Shown: positions 40,028 to 50,524, counted from the stretch's first letter. The stretch: 64,000 bases of DNA from Francisella endosymbiont of Ornithodoros moubata (GCA_002095075.2 LVCE01000002.1:1-64000); one strand, 5' to 3'. A program made the numbers and translations. The notes: generated from the sequence alone by a model not told the origin.

Positions 40028-41194
40028 TTAATTCCCTTTCTTACTTTCTGCTATCATCTCGGCAAATTCGTTGAATAAATACTTACAGTCATGTGGACCT
40101 GGTGAGCTCTCTGGATGATACTGTACTGCAAAAGCAGGTCTATCTTTAAATCTCAAGCCCTCAACAGTACTATCAAAAAGCGAGCTCATATGAATTTGAA
40201 TATTATCGGGAACATTGTCATCATAAACCACAAAACCATGGTTTTGGCTAGTGATAAGGACTTTTTTAGTATTAGTATCGAACACTGGTTGGTTTACACC
40301 ACGATGGCCTTTGTACATTTTCTTGGTTTTTAAGCCAGCAGCTAAGGCTAATAACTGGTTACCTAAACAAATACCGAATATTGGCATTTTGACTTCTAGA
40401 AGTTTTTTGATGACTGGTATAGTATAGTCAGAAGTTGCAAACGGGTCCCCAGGACCATTTGATAAGAACACACCATCAGGATTATGCTTCATAATATCTT
40501 CATAGGAGCTATCAGCAGGCACTACAGTTACCTTAAAGCCAGCATCGACAAGGTTTCTTAGGATATTGTATTTGACACCATAGTCGATAACTACAACATT
40601 ATATTTGTAGCTTTGTTGCTGCTTATAAACTTGTTGACCTAGTTTGAAAGTATGCTCATTCCAATCATATTCTCTATTTGTAGTGACACTGATTGCTAGA
40701 TCTCTACCGTTAAGGTTAGATTTATTTTTGATACGCGATCTTACATAGTTTGCATCGAGGAATTCACCTGGCTTGACTGATAATATAGCTACTCTTACAG
40801 CACCTTCTTTGCGTACTTTACGCACGATTGCACGCGTATCAACACCACAGATACCGACGATATTTCTATTTTTTAGCCAAGTATCGATACTTTTTTTAGC
40901 TCTAAAATTTGATGGGTTGGTGAGATTCTCACGTACGATTAAGCCTTTAGCAAATACTCCTAGAGACTCGTTATCCTCGTTATTGATACCGACATTGCCG
41001 ATGTGAGGGAATGTAAAAGTGATAATCTGACCGGCATAAGATGGATCTGTTAGAGTCTCTTGATAACCTGTCATTGATGTATTGAAACAAATTTCTCCGT
41101 CTGTCCAACCACGAACCCCTATTGATCTACCTAGATAGTATGTACCATCAGGAAAAACTAATATTGCATTAGTCATATCGTTAGCTAATATCAT
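40028..41194 (-). CDS. carA: Carbamoyl-phosphate synthase small subunit
   Basis: A 388-residue glutamine amidotransferase subunit that passes ammonia to CarB. The N-terminal domain ([40 protein letters not shown]) interacts with CarB. The class I glutaminase domain has LSNGPGDP, nucleophile Cys in [14 protein letters not shown] (about 275-288), and HPES in [13 protein letters not shown] with the catalytic His/Glu. The chosen ATG at 41194 has an AAGG site about ten bases upstream; an in-frame ATG six codons later is the usual start by similarity but has none. First gene of the carA-carB(-pyrB) group. Intact. Confidence 0.96.
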   Translation of the reverse strand: MILANDMTNAILVFPDGTYYLGRSIGVRGWTDGEICFNTSMTGYQETLTDPSYAGQIITFTFPHIGNVGINNEDNESLGVFAKGLIVRENLTNPSNFRAKKSIDTWLKNRNIVGICGVDTRAIVRKVRKEGAVRVAILSVKPGEFLDANYVRSRIKNKSNLNGRDLAISVTTNREYDWNEHTFKLGQQVYKQQQSYKYNVVVIDYGVKYNILRNLVDAGFKVTVVPADSSYEDIMKHNPDGVFLSNGPGDPFATSDYTIPVIKKLLEVKMPIFGICLGNQLLALAAGLKTKKMYKGHRGVNQPVFDTNTKKVLITSQNHGFVVYDDNVPDNIQIHMSSLFDSTVEGLRFKDRPAFAVQYHPESSPGPHDCKYLFNEFAEMIAESKKGN

Positions 41195-41518
41195 AATAAA
41201 ACAACCTTACTTTGATGAATTAAACTTAAAGAAAAAAGCTGTTTGAAAAAAGTTTTTATCATTACTTTTTTACAAAGTTAATTGGCAAATTGAAAACATT
41301 TTAGGCATTTGGTTGCCATCTGTAAAGGCTATTTTCTTAAGTTTTATATAATTTATATTTTGGTCTAGTTTTAAGGCTATTTTTGTACTACAATTAACTT
41401 TTTACAGCCTTAGATTTCTTATTTGGCTTTAGCAGTTATTTTTATTCAAACTGCTTTCGCTTTTTGTCATTAAAAATACTAATATAATCGCAATTTTTAA
41501 AAAACATATATTACTCAA
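41195..41518. other. Intergenic region between carA and acid phosphatase remnant
   Basis: This AT-rich region has no recognisable gene. It must contain the carA promoter reading left. TATAAT at 41483-41488, about 30 bases before the phosphatase start, is a likely -10 box reading right, though no convincing -35 box stands at the right distance. I saw no obvious pyrimidine-responsive leader peptide or terminator hairpin. Confidence 0.4.
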
Positions 41519-42566
41519 ATGAAAAAAATTTTTGCGACATTTACACTATTGTTAGCTTTGATACCTTTTAGCTATTCTTATAGTAGGTTTGTGTTTGTAT
41601 CGATGATAACACACCATGGTTATAGAGCATTTTACAAATATTTAAAATGCTAATTATAAGTGGGGAACCCAGCTGTCAGAACTTACTCCTATTGGAATGA
41701 ATAAAGAGTATAACTTAGGCGTTCAGCTAAGAAAAAGATATATAAATTTAATCTTTTACCAAAGCATTATCTTGATCAAAGTATCTATGTATTATCAAGT
41801 CACATTAATCGCACTGTAGTCAGCGGTCAAAGTTTGCTTATAGGCTTATACCCAGCTGGGTACAGGCCGGCTTCTTAGTGAGGGCAATCCTGCAATTAAA
41901 AGTAGATTCCAACCAATACCAATAATGACTGTCAGCAGACTCGGACTTATACAGTTTCCTTATGAACAATATTTAGATGTATTGAAAAAGTATGTCTACA
42001 ACTCAGCAGCATTGCAAAATAAGATAAAAGAAGTTCATCCTAATTTTGCAAAATGGCAGCAAATTACTAAGTAATTAAAATATCATGGCTAAATGATATC
42101 TTGGTGATAGGAGGTTTTGATTGTTGCTAAAGCGCATGACAAACCTTTGCCAGAGGGTTTATCTCAGGAGGATGTTGATAAAATGATTACTCTTACAGAC
42201 TGAGGTCTAACACAACAGTTTAAATCACAAAAATTGCCTATATTATGGGTGGTAAATTGACTAATAGAATGATCGAAGATCTAAATAATGCTGCTAGTGG
42301 TAAGTCTAAATACAAAATGACTTACTACTCAGGATATGATCTGACACTCTTAGAGGTAATGGGTACTTTAGGAATGCCGCTAGATAGGGCGCCAGGATAC
42401 GCAAGTAATCTACAAATGAGCCGTATGAAGATGGTGATGTGTATACTGTTAAGTTAGATATAATGGTAAGTGTGTCAAGCTACCGATAATGTATAAAGAT
42501 GATAGCTGTACGCTAGATTCCTTAAACAAATATATCCAGCAGATAAATAATAAATTTCAAAAATAA
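41519..42566 (+). pseudogene. Histidine acid phosphatase, multiply broken
   Basis: A signal peptide is visible (MKKIFATFTLLLALIPFSYS), then FVSMITHHGYRA where the family has the catalytic RHG motif; the Arg is His here. Further pieces read KWGTQLSELTPIGMNKEYNL, YVLSSHINRTVVSGQSLLIG, PIPIMTVS and KMTYYSGYDLTLLEVMGTLG. In the last, the HD motif is YD, so both catalytic His-type motifs are damaged besides about seven frameshifts and stops. These periplasmic phosphatases release phosphate from organic esters. In F. novicida an acid phosphatase gene lies between carA and pyrC, as I recall, which fits. Confidence 0.82.
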
Positions 42567-42711
42567 CTCTATAATTTAATTAGCCAAATAAGCTAAAAAA
42601 ATCACCAGTTTTTACTTATTGATAGATATTTAAGTTTCCTAAAAATATCTAGATGTTGTAACTATTTTTGTTATACTTTTTGGTGAAAAAGAGTAGGAGA
42701 AAGAAAATAAA

Positions 42712-44058
42712 ATGTCTAATCAAAGTTTACTTATTAAAAATGCTACTGTTGTAAATGAAGGCAAAACATTTAAATCTGATATTTTAGTTGAGAATAGTAG
42801 AATTGTCCAAGTTGCTGCAAATATAAATAAGCCAGCAGAGCAAATTATAGATGCTACAGGTCTACATTTATTGCCTGGTATGATAGATGATCAAGTGCAT
42901 TTTAGAGAGCCTGGTTTGATGCACAAAGGTGATATTGAGTCAGAATCGCGTGCTACTGTGATGGGTGGTATCACATCGTATATGGAAATGCCAAATGTAA
43001 ATCCAGCAACTATAGTAATAGAAAGACTAGATGAGAAAAAACAGCGTGCGGCAGCTAGATCACATACAAACTATGCTTTTTATCTCGGTGCGACAAATGA
43101 TAATGTTGATGAACTAAAACGCCTCAAGCCAAATGATGCTTGTGCTATCAAAATCTTTATGGGCGCATCAACTGGTAATATGCTAGTAAATAACATTGAA
43201 ACATTAGAATGCTTTTTTAGAGATAGTCCGTTACTAATTGTGACGCACTGTGAAGATACACCAATGATTGCAGAAAATGAAAATAAAGCGCGTGAAAAAT
43301 ATGGTGAAAATGTACCTATGGACTTACATCCAGAAATTCGCTCGAGGGAGGCGTGTTTTAAATCATCAGAGTTAGCTGTTTCATTAGCAAAAAAATATAA
43401 CTCAAGGCTTCATGTATTGCATCTAACGACAGCTGAAGAGATGGTGCATTTTGATAATACTATCCCACTAGAAGAGAAGCGTATTACGGCAGAAGTTTGT
43501 GCTCATCATTTGTTTTTTTCGCGTAAAGATTATGCCGATAAGGGCGCTCGTATCAAATGTAATCCAGCTATAAAAGAAGAAAGCGATCGTTTGAAACTTC
43601 TAGAATGTGTAGCAAATGATACTATCGATGTAATTGCTACAGATCATGCGCCACATACATGGCAAGAGAAGCAGGGTATATATTTTAAAGCTCCTGCTGG
43701 TTTGCCGCTTGTTGAGCAGGCTCTTATATCAGTATTAGAGCACTATCACAAAGGTTTCTTAACTCTTGAGCAAATAGTCCAAAAAATAGCCCATGCCCCT
43801 GCTATAGTTTATAAAGTAAAAGAGCGTGGTTTTATCCGCGAGGGTTATTATGCTGACTTGGTATTAGTAGATCTTAATAATCCGCATACTGTTACAGATG
43901 AGTGTTGTCACTATAAGTGTGGTTGGACTCCATTTGATGGTTATACTTTCCAATCAAAAGTTCAGACAACTATTGTTAATGGTATAATTAAATACCACAA
44001 AGGTAAAGTTGTCAGTGATCAAAGAGGCCAGTGTTTAGAGTTTAATCATGAGTTTTGA
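42712..44058 (+). CDS. pyrC: Dihydroorotase
   Basis: A 448-residue zinc amidohydrolase that closes carbamoyl aspartate to dihydroorotate. DDQVHFREPGLMHKGD holds the HxH metal ligands (about 58-73). The other barrel residues include THCEDTPM, LHVLHLTTAEE and the C-terminal metal Asp in VIATDHAPHT (about 306-315). The tail (REGYYADLVLVDLNNPHTV; GWTPFDGYTF) is the composite beta-sandwich typical of class I dihydroorotases. A GGAG site lies 10 bases upstream (AGGAGAAAG). Flanked on both sides by pseudogenes, yet intact. Confidence 0.95.
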   Translation: MSNQSLLIKNATVVNEGKTFKSDILVENSRIVQVAANINKPAEQIIDATGLHLLPGMIDDQVHFREPGLMHKGDIESESRATVMGGITSYMEMPNVNPATIVIERLDEKKQRAAARSHTNYAFYLGATNDNVDELKRLKPNDACAIKIFMGASTGNMLVNNIETLECFFRDSPLLIVTHCEDTPMIAENENKAREKYGENVPMDLHPEIRSREACFKSSELAVSLAKKYNSRLHVLHLTTAEEMVHFDNTIPLEEKRITAEVCAHHLFFSRKDYADKGARIKCNPAIKEESDRLKLLECVANDTIDVIATDHAPHTWQEKQGIYFKAPAGLPLVEQALISVLEHYHKGFLTLEQIVQKIAHAPAIVYKVKERGFIREGYYADLVLVDLNNPHTVTDECCHYKCGWTPFDGYTFQSKVQTTIVNGIIKYHKGKVVSDQRGQCLEFNHEF

Positions 44059-44082
44059 TAACTATTTCTAAAGGGTTAATTT

Positions 44083-44406
44083 ATGATGTATTCAGTATTT
44101 ATAACTGTTTTATCGGGTGTATTCGTATTTATTCTATCACAGTTTTAGAGTTGGTATTAAAACCTCGTATAGAAGTGAGTAAACTATATGCTTTAATAAA
44201 GTGAGAAAGTTTTAAGTAATCTAGCAAAAATACCTAATGGTAACATAGAAAATTCTGCGAGAGATATTCTAAAAGAATTAGGAGCAAAGCTAGTATCAAT
44301 CACACATGCATACACTATATTTTTAAATTATGAGAAGAAAGATGTTATTAATAGTACAACAGTTAAATCTTATAGTTAATACTAGAAAGGATTTAGATAA
44401 AAGCTA
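44083..44406 (+). pseudogene. Membrane-anchored hypothetical protein, frameshifted
   Basis: One N-terminal membrane segment (MMYSVFITVLSGVFVFILSQ) continues after a frameshift as VLELVLKPRIEVSKLYALIK, then a stop, then NLAKIPNGNIENSARDILKE and LGAKLVSITHAYTIFLNYEK. A last shift gives NLIVNTRKDLDKS. The layout is a single-span protein with a cytoplasmic helical part of about 100 residues. No family recognised. It lies 24 bases downstream of pyrC. Confidence 0.5.
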
Positions 44407-45245
44407 GCTGAAAATATAAAAAATTAGCTGAGCAGCAGGATAATATAACTAAAAAAGAATGTGATAGCATTCCTTCTACAGAAAATGATATAGAAGATAA
44501 AGCTAATCCAGTAGATCAGACGACTTCAAATAATAGCAAAGAAGATAAAAAAACAATAAATAATCCTTGGAAAGGCACTTCTATAGGTTTAGGTGGAAGT
44601 ATTATAACTGGGTAATAGTGCTACTACAAACTTAAGTGCTGGAGTAAGTATCAACTACAAGCCAATAGAAAAATGGCAAAGTAGTTTACTATTTAATTAT
44701 TTATATAGTCACGATGATAATGTTTATGATACTTCAGGTGTTATAGTAAATAGAGCACAATTAAGCGCCAATACTTCATGGAACTTTGATAAAATCAACG
44801 GTGTATATGGTAATTTAAATTTCTTGCGTGATGAGTTGACGTTTTTAGGTATGTTTTGATGGAATCGTTAGGTTATAAAAGAGTTTTATATAAAAATGAC
44901 AATATGTTGTTAAATATAACTGCAGGCCCAAGTTTGACACAAAATAAACTTGCTAGTACAGGTCAGTTCTCTAGTGGTATTGGTGCACAATCCGGCTTAC
45001 AGTATGTATGGAATTTTACAGAGAAGACAAGTTTTAGAGAAGAGTTTATCGTAAACTATTCTTACCAGAATAATAAAGTAAATCCTAATGTTTTTATATA
45101 CCAAAATAGCTCTATATTATCAGCTAATATATATAAAGACTTAAGTCTCCAGCTTCAATTTCAACTGAATGGTACTAATTTACATACTGCAGGTAAGAAA
45201 CCAATAACAACAATTACAACTACTACTTTAACATATGAAATATAA
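44407..45245 (+). pseudogene. DUF481 outer-membrane beta-barrel protein, frameshifted
   Basis: After a polar, Asn/Lys-rich start (KKLAEQQDNITKKECDSIPS), the barrel begins PWKGTSIGLGGSIITG, shifts frame at about 44615 and continues NLSAGVSINYKPIEKWQSSL, SANTSWNFDKINGVYGNLNF. It shifts again near 44860 to ESLGYKRVLYKNDNMLLNIT and runs to the final strand (ITTTTLTYEI). Alternating aromatic and polar residues and the terminal aromatic-rich strand are as in DUF481 (YdiY-like, salt-induced) proteins. The signal peptide is missing. Confidence 0.75.
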
Positions 45246-45666
45246 AAATGACTATATTAAGCAACTGTAAGCTGTAACTTAAAGTATACTTTCTCTCAAA
45301 AGATTATTAGATTGCTAACAATGAATAGAGTGTTCTTACCTTTATACGATGATTTTTTATAAAACTACTATTTAAAAATATTTTGTATTACCATATTTAC
45401 ACTATTGAATTTTAATAGTTTTTAATACTTACTATGTAACATATAGTAAAGTACTTTTTTATTGCATAGAATATACACAAAAAATAACATAACTAAAATA
45501 GAGCAGTTTGGCTATAAGAGACTAGTCACGACTAACCATTATAATCTTACTATTAACTATCTTTATTTATTTTCAGTTAGTTAATATTATACAATTATAA
45601 AACTGACTTGTAGATAATTTAATTTGGTACCGAAAACGTGAGAAAACTTACAAACATTAAATGTAA
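45246..45666. other. Intergenic region without recognisable gene
   Basis: I see only AT-rich sequence between two pseudogenes that converge on it. No motif of a known protein could be read in any frame and there is no clear terminator. Confidence 0.5.
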
Positions 45667-45995
45667 TTATGATATAACAGGTACCATTATGCTTAATAGT
45701 GGTGAATGTTTTTGAGCGCCGTAAACATCAGTGGCTCCAAATGCTCCTGAAGGACGAGATCTTAGAATTGTAGCTTTTATTACCAACGCTTGCGGAAAGC
45801 TTACTATGTTAATAATGCCTTCTTTAGAAATACCGTACATATTAGATATTAAATCTTCGTTTATTACACCAGAATCAACAGGTTGCTCATAACCAGCTTT
45901 TTCTTTAAAAATGAATATCTAATGTTAATTCATAAGGTTCTGCATTTTTACCGCGTATAACTTTAGCTAAATCAGTTATTGGTATAGTATTCATT
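45667..45995 (-). pseudogene. DUF4387 family protein, one frameshift
   Basis: MNTIPITDLAKVIRGKNAEP and YELTLDIHF, then a frameshift near 45915, then VDSGVINEDLISNMYGISKE and the conserved end RPSGAFGATDVYGAQKHSPL. This matches the roughly 100-residue DUF4387 proteins, which regularly follow AtuA-type genes, as here. The start codon lies two bases after the atuA-like stop, so the two were co-translated. One lesion only. Confidence 0.75.
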
Positions 45996-45997
45996 GT

Positions 45998-47084
45998 TAT
46001 ACCTCCATTAGTTTGATAGGGAATAATTTTATAGGATCATCAATATGTAACAAATGGTAAACGCTAAATTAATATACTGCACCTACTTTTAAATCAGATG
46101 GTGAGTAAGGAAATGCTAAGTTTCCAGCTGTTGCTATTCTGTCTTTATAACCATAGTGCAGCATAGCACTTCGAGCAAAACTACAGATAGTGTTAGCTGT
46201 TTCCTGATCAGCAGCAACCACATCAATTATAATACCTAGTTCGTGGCTAGTAACTGATTTTGGTTCCAATTCTTCCATCACACCATTTTTTCTATAGATG
46301 TGAAACTGCAGTTTATAAGTATAACCTTATTTTTTGAAATTATCTTCAATTCTTTGCCTTACCACCTCTATTATTTCATCTATTTTACTAATTATAATTA
46401 CATCATGGCATCCAGCAATCGAAACCGTACGATATCCAACTTTTTGCACCTTCTAACTTGACGGTATATTTATCAGAAACAACTAGTTTACTTCCATAAA
46501 CTTTAACAGTACTTTTGGTATGTTGTTCAAAGGTTGTATCCTGTAGACTTAATGTACTACCAGGCCCTGGTAACTCATAGGAATTTGTTTTTTCATAAAG
46601 AGTATGCACAGCAACAGATGTTACAGTACCGTGTCTGTTGGTATTAAGTGGTTGAACAATAAATCTATCCGAAAGTAAGGTTCCTAAGGCGGAATCGCTA
46701 CCTGGCTCTGCAAGCTATAGCACAATATTTTAATATTTTTCCCATATGTATTGCTAACCATGGATCATAGCCTTTTCTAATAGCATCAGTGGTAAACACT
46801 GCTGGATCATAGCAACGACCTGTAAGAATTATTTGTGCACCAGCATCTAATGCTTTTATCAAAGGTTTAACACCCATTTGTGCAACAATATATGTTGACT
46901 AAAATTATTTCCTTTTCTATTCAGTAAAAGAAATTCTCGACCCCAAATAATAAGGTCCTGGATCAGTAGAGCCAGCATCTACTGCAATAACATCAGGATT
47001 ATATTTTAATCATTAGTTGAATGAAGATTGCGAAAAACTATACCCTATCATAGAAGTTGGTGAAAGTACTCGATATTCTTTCAT
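45998..47084 (-). pseudogene. AtuA-like (acyclic terpene utilisation) protein, multiply broken
   Basis: Starts MKEYRVLSPTSMIGYSFSQS, then YNPDVIAVDAGSTDPGPYYL and VKPLIKALDAGAQIILTGRC, YDPAVFTTDAIRKGYDPWLA, DRFIVQPLNTNRHGTVTSVA and VAVHTLYEKTNSYELPGPG. The last part includes ELEPKSVTSHELGIIIDVVA and YSPSDLKVGAVY. Stops and frameshifts appear at about 47015, 46900, 46720, 46440 and 46330, plus a frameshift near the end. AtuA proteins take part in degrading acyclic terpenes such as geraniol in pseudomonads; the role in Francisella is not known to me. Confidence 0.78.
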
Positions 47085-47265
47085 AATTTAAAACTTTTCT
47101 TCTTAACTAGTAACATATTATGTTAAAAATAGCCTAAAAAATTTGCTGTAAAAGATATTTATATTAGTAATTGTAAATCACAATATGGCCGTATAAGAGT
47201 TAAAGTTTTGTAAGGTTGAGTTTGCTGTAATTATACAAAACTAAAAATAATATGAGATTTGAAAT

Positions 47266-47806
47266 ATGAATAAGTTATTAAAAGTAGCTTGGGTATTTTC
47301 GTTAATGGTTGGTTTTTGCTATGCAGGAGTTGATAAATCTCTTGGCCTTTTAGTTGAAAGAGCAGCTTTAATGTAGTGTGTTGAGTGTTTAAGCATAAAC
47401 TTAATAGTCCTATCTACGATGTAGCTCAAGAAATTCGAGTTTTGCAAAATGCTCAAAACTTAGCAAAAGAGAATCATTTAGAGATAAACTCATTTCTAAC
47501 TTTATTCAGCTACAAATGGATTTATCTAAAAAAATAGAGGATTACTATTGGAAGAATGCAACCCAGCAACAGCTTGAGCAACAAAGTTAGGATTGTTTAG
47601 CTCTAACTATTGCGATAAGATTAAAAAAGTTAATGAGCAACTTGATACAGCGATAAGTAAAAGTATTAAGCAATTATAAAGGATAAAGAGCTAGTTACGA
47701 AACTTAGCAAACTTGTTAAAAAGAAAAATATTCAAGGCATTCCGAAGATCAGAATTATTTAGATTTGCTAGCAAGTAGTTTACAAAATATTAAAAAAACT
47801 AAGTAA
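47266..47806 (+). pseudogene. Periplasmic chorismate mutase (AroQ gamma), broken
   Basis: A signal peptide (NKLLKVAWVFSLMVGFCYA) leads into VDKSLGLLVERAALM, a stop, then HKLNSPIYDVAQEIRVLQNA, AKENHLEINSF, a shift, and IQLQMDLSKKIEDYYWKNAT. That is the order of catalytic helices in secreted AroQ gamma chorismate mutases (VA-x-YK, D-x2-RE, Q...S..I...YW). Stops at about 47377 and 47587 and at least three frame changes disable it. The intact enzyme turns chorismate into prephenate, the substrate of tyrA, whose remnant lies 2 kb away. Confidence 0.8.
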
Positions 47807-47880
47807 TAACAACAAGTCAAAATATAGTTTACTATCACCACAAATTAAACTAATATATAGTTTCAATATAGATTAATAAT

Positions 47881-48525
47881 TTGAAAAACTCAATGAAAAT
47901 AATGTTCTCAGCAGATGGCATCTCTAAGTCAGATTTAGATAAAACAGCTACTGTTTCAAGTTATGTTGACTGTGTTAAAATAGGTCATATCTTATGTTCA
48001 ACGTTATCTTTTAAAGAAATTCATGAGCTAGTAGGCGACAAAGATATTTTATTAGATTTTAAATTTCATGATATTCCAAATACAGTTAAAACAGCGATAG
48101 AAAACTATTCAAAAGCTATTCCAAATTTCAAATACTTCACATTTCATGGCACTGCTAGTGATGAGATGGTCAAAGCTGCACTTAGAGCAGATACTCAAGC
48201 TATACCATTAGCTGTGATTACACTAAGTAGTGATGCTAATTTTGATAAAGCAGATAGTCTGGTAAAATTTGGCAGATGTATAGATTTATGTGTGGAAAAC
48301 TTTATATGTCATCCACATTTAGTTGCTGATGTGCGAGCTAAGTTTGGGGATAAAATCAAGCTATATGTTCCAGGTGTAAGGCTTGAGAGTGATCTTAGTG
48401 ATGACCATTTTAATGCACTAACTCCCAAAAAAGCCAAAGAACTTGGTGTTGACTACATTATCGTAGGTAGACCACTATTGCGTGCTGATAATATCGTTGA
48501 GAAGTTAAAAGAGTTTGAGTGCTAA
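47881..48525 (+). CDS. pyrF: Orotidine 5'-phosphate decarboxylase
   Basis: A 214-residue barrel enzyme that decarboxylates OMP to UMP. LLDFKFHDIPNTVKTA (about 58-73) is the active-site DxKxxDI motif, with the first Asp in LLDFK. FTFHGTASDEMVKAAL and LYVPGVRLESDLSDD follow, and DYIIVGRPLLRADN (about 195-208) is the phosphate-binding end. The codon at 47881 is TTG, read as Met; an ATG four codons later is an alternative start. pyrD begins three bases after the stop. Together with carAB, pyrB, pyrC and pyrD in this window nearly the whole UMP pathway is present; pyrE is not. Confidence 0.93.
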   Translation: MKNSMKIMFSADGISKSDLDKTATVSSYVDCVKIGHILCSTLSFKEIHELVGDKDILLDFKFHDIPNTVKTAIENYSKAIPNFKYFTFHGTASDEMVKAALRADTQAIPLAVITLSSDANFDKADSLVKFGRCIDLCVENFICHPHLVADVRAKFGDKIKLYVPGVRLESDLSDDHFNALTPKKAKELGVDYIIVGRPLLRADNIVEKLKEFEC

Positions 48526-48527
48526 AA

Positions 48528-49265
48528 ATGCAAAATAAAGATCTTAAGAGAATAATAATTTCGCCACCGTTTGGTAAGTATCTTAAATTCAAAGAGACTT
48601 CGAACGTTTATGGTTCTTTTACTGTAAATAGACGTTGGGGACTTATCAAACAAGCACTCAAAACCATTCGTAAAATAGATAAAAACGCATGGTGTAATAA
48701 GATTGGTTTGCGTAATCCAGGGCTTGCAAATGCTAATCCACCTAAAAAAGCTCAAGATATAATATCTCTAGCAGCATTAGAAATAATAGACTGGTATAGT
48801 TTTGCAAAAACTTTAAATCTACCAAAATTTGCAAATTATAAAAATATTGAGATTAATATTGGTTGTCCAAATGCTATTATTATTGATTTCCCAGCTGAAT
48901 TAGCGCCAATATTTGCTGGTAGAAATATCAGTATCAAGATGCCACCAACTGTCGATCACAACACTAAAATAAGAGAATATATTGCAGTAGGAATTACAAT
49001 TTTTCATTTATGTAATACTATCCCAACAGATAAAGGGGGTATTTCAGGCTATCCACTGCATGAGTACAGCTTACCAGCAATTAAAAAAGCTAGAGAGGTG
49101 TTTGGTGATAGTATCACAATCATTGGCGGCGGCGGTATTTATACATTAGACGATGCTAAGAAATATATCGAAGCTGGAGCGGATCATTTATCTCTAAGCT
49201 CAATAATGTTTAATCCTATAAGGGGTAAAAAGTTAGTTAAAGAGATTAATAGCCTTTCTTTTTAA
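48528..49265 (+). CDS. pyrD: Dihydroorotate dehydrogenase-like protein
   Basis: An FMN-type TIM barrel of about 245 residues oxidising dihydroorotate to orotate. Visible are IEINIGCPNAIIIDFPAE (substrate-binding Asn region), ISIKMPPTVD (FMN Lys), HLCNTIPTDKGGISGYPLHE, and IIGGGGIYTLDDAKKYIEAG plus HLSLSSIMFNPI at the phosphate site. It is clearly shorter than the usual 300-340 residues, and the N-terminal membrane-binding helix of class 2 enzymes is missing. I start it at ATG 48528, right after the pyrF stop; a GTG at 48519 inside pyrF is an alternative. Its stop overlaps the tyrA remnant stop by 20 bases. Context supports the function. Confidence 0.8.
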   Translation: MQNKDLKRIIISPPFGKYLKFKETSNVYGSFTVNRRWGLIKQALKTIRKIDKNAWCNKIGLRNPGLANANPPKKAQDIISLAALEIIDWYSFAKTLNLPKFANYKNIEINIGCPNAIIIDFPAELAPIFAGRNISIKMPPTVDHNTKIREYIAVGITIFHLCNTIPTDKGGISGYPLHEYSLPAIKKAREVFGDSITIIGGGGIYTLDDAKKYIEAGADHLSLSSIMFNPIRGKKLVKEINSLSF

Positions 49266-50094
49266 GTAACAACCTATCAGTATTTTTATAAGATTGCGGT
49301 GCAAAATAATCCATCCATTCTTTTACTGCTTTGAAATTCTTAATAAAAGTTTGCTTGTTTCCTTGAGAGACTTTTTTAGCATTAGAATTTACAAGATCAG
49401 CAAATTCAGCAATCGTTTGTTGTCTTTGTTTATCTGACATAATAATATCAGCATATAAGCTATGGACTTGACTAAAAAGCCTACCTACAATGTTTTGCTC
49501 CATTTTATAAACAGGGCTAGCAAGTTTTAGCTTCTTATGAATATCAATATTTTTATGTTTAAGAAACAATCCTAAACAATAAACACTAAAGTGTTCAATA
49601 CCTTGGATAAAAGTCATTTCCTCATCATGTGCTTCAGCTGTCATTTTCTCGATACTAAAACCAATTCTAGCTAGATCATTAATAAAATACTGATACTTAT
49701 CTTGCTGTTTGCCATCGCAGACTACAATCACTTGATTTTCAGGTGAGCTAATAGTTGGTCCAAATATAGGGTGTAGTCCAACCAAAGGACCATTATAATT
49801 AGTGGGCATAGTCTCCCCTAAAGGCTCTTTTTTGATACTAGTATAGTCAGCTAATATAGTACCTTCTTAAAAGTAAGGTATAGTTTTTTGATAATCTCTG
49901 CTGTTAGATATATCGGTACAGATAGTATTACAATATCTTGATTAGTTAGCTTTTGTTGAGGATTTTACCAATTACTTTCATCAAAAATAGTCAGTTTGTA
50001 TTCAGGCAAAAATTTACTAAAAATATTCTGAGTCATCTAACCCGTCTCACCATTACCACCAATTATACAAATTTTCTTTTGGATATTTATGCAT
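49246..50094 (-). pseudogene. tyrA: Prephenate dehydrogenase, N-terminal part broken
   Basis: The Rossmann start is readable in shifted frames: KICIIGGNGETG, a stop, MTQNIFSKFLPEYKLTIFDE, then NQDIVILSVPIYLTAEIIKK and DYTSIKKEPLGETM. The C-terminal 187 residues (49246-49809) are intact: GPLVGLHPIFGPTISSPENQ (HP-x-FGP motif), EEMTFIQGIEHFSVYCLGLF and the helical end. Three lesions sit in the first third. The enzyme makes 4-hydroxyphenylpyruvate for tyrosine. The start overlaps the end of dtd by eight bases. Confidence 0.88.
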
Positions 50095-50524
50095 TAAAAC
50101 TAAAAGTTACAGGACCATCATTAGTGAATGATACTTTCATATCTGCGCCAAATATTCCTGTTTGAATTTTGTTATATTTTTTTCTAAAGATATTTTCAAA
50201 TTCTTTAAACTTCTGTTTCGCTATTTCAGCAGGGCAACCACTACTAAAATTTGGTCTATTACCTTTATTTATATCAGCTGTAAGGGTAAATTGTGGTACA
50301 ATAATTATTTCTCCATCAATATCAGTAAGCGATAGATTCATCTTATCAGTATCATCCTCAAATATTCGATACTTAAGGATTTTGTCAGCCATTTTTTCAA
50401 AATTTTAGTCAGTATCTTCCTTCTCAACACAGACTAGTGCTAAGATACCTTTATTTATATCAGCAACTTTTTGATTATCAACTATTACATTTGCACAATT
50501 AACTCTTTGAATAATACTAAGCAG
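50087..50524 (-). pseudogene. dtd: D-aminoacyl-tRNA deacylase, one stop codon
   Basis: [39 protein letters not shown], then a TAA in frame, then [40 protein letters not shown] contains the SQFTL-type catalytic motif as PQFTL, and [12 protein letters not shown] the C-terminal NxGPVT motif with Asp. Apart from the stop at about 50406 and a CTG in place of the expected start codon, the reading frame is continuous. Dtd removes D-amino acids and glycine wrongly loaded on tRNA. The MADKIL methionine after the stop could restart a truncated protein lacking the first 50 residues. Confidence 0.85.

Noticed and set aside
41195-41400. Pyrimidine-responsive attenuator or riboswitch upstream of carA
   Set aside because: I found no leader peptide with a terminator hairpin and T-run, nor conserved riboswitch elements.
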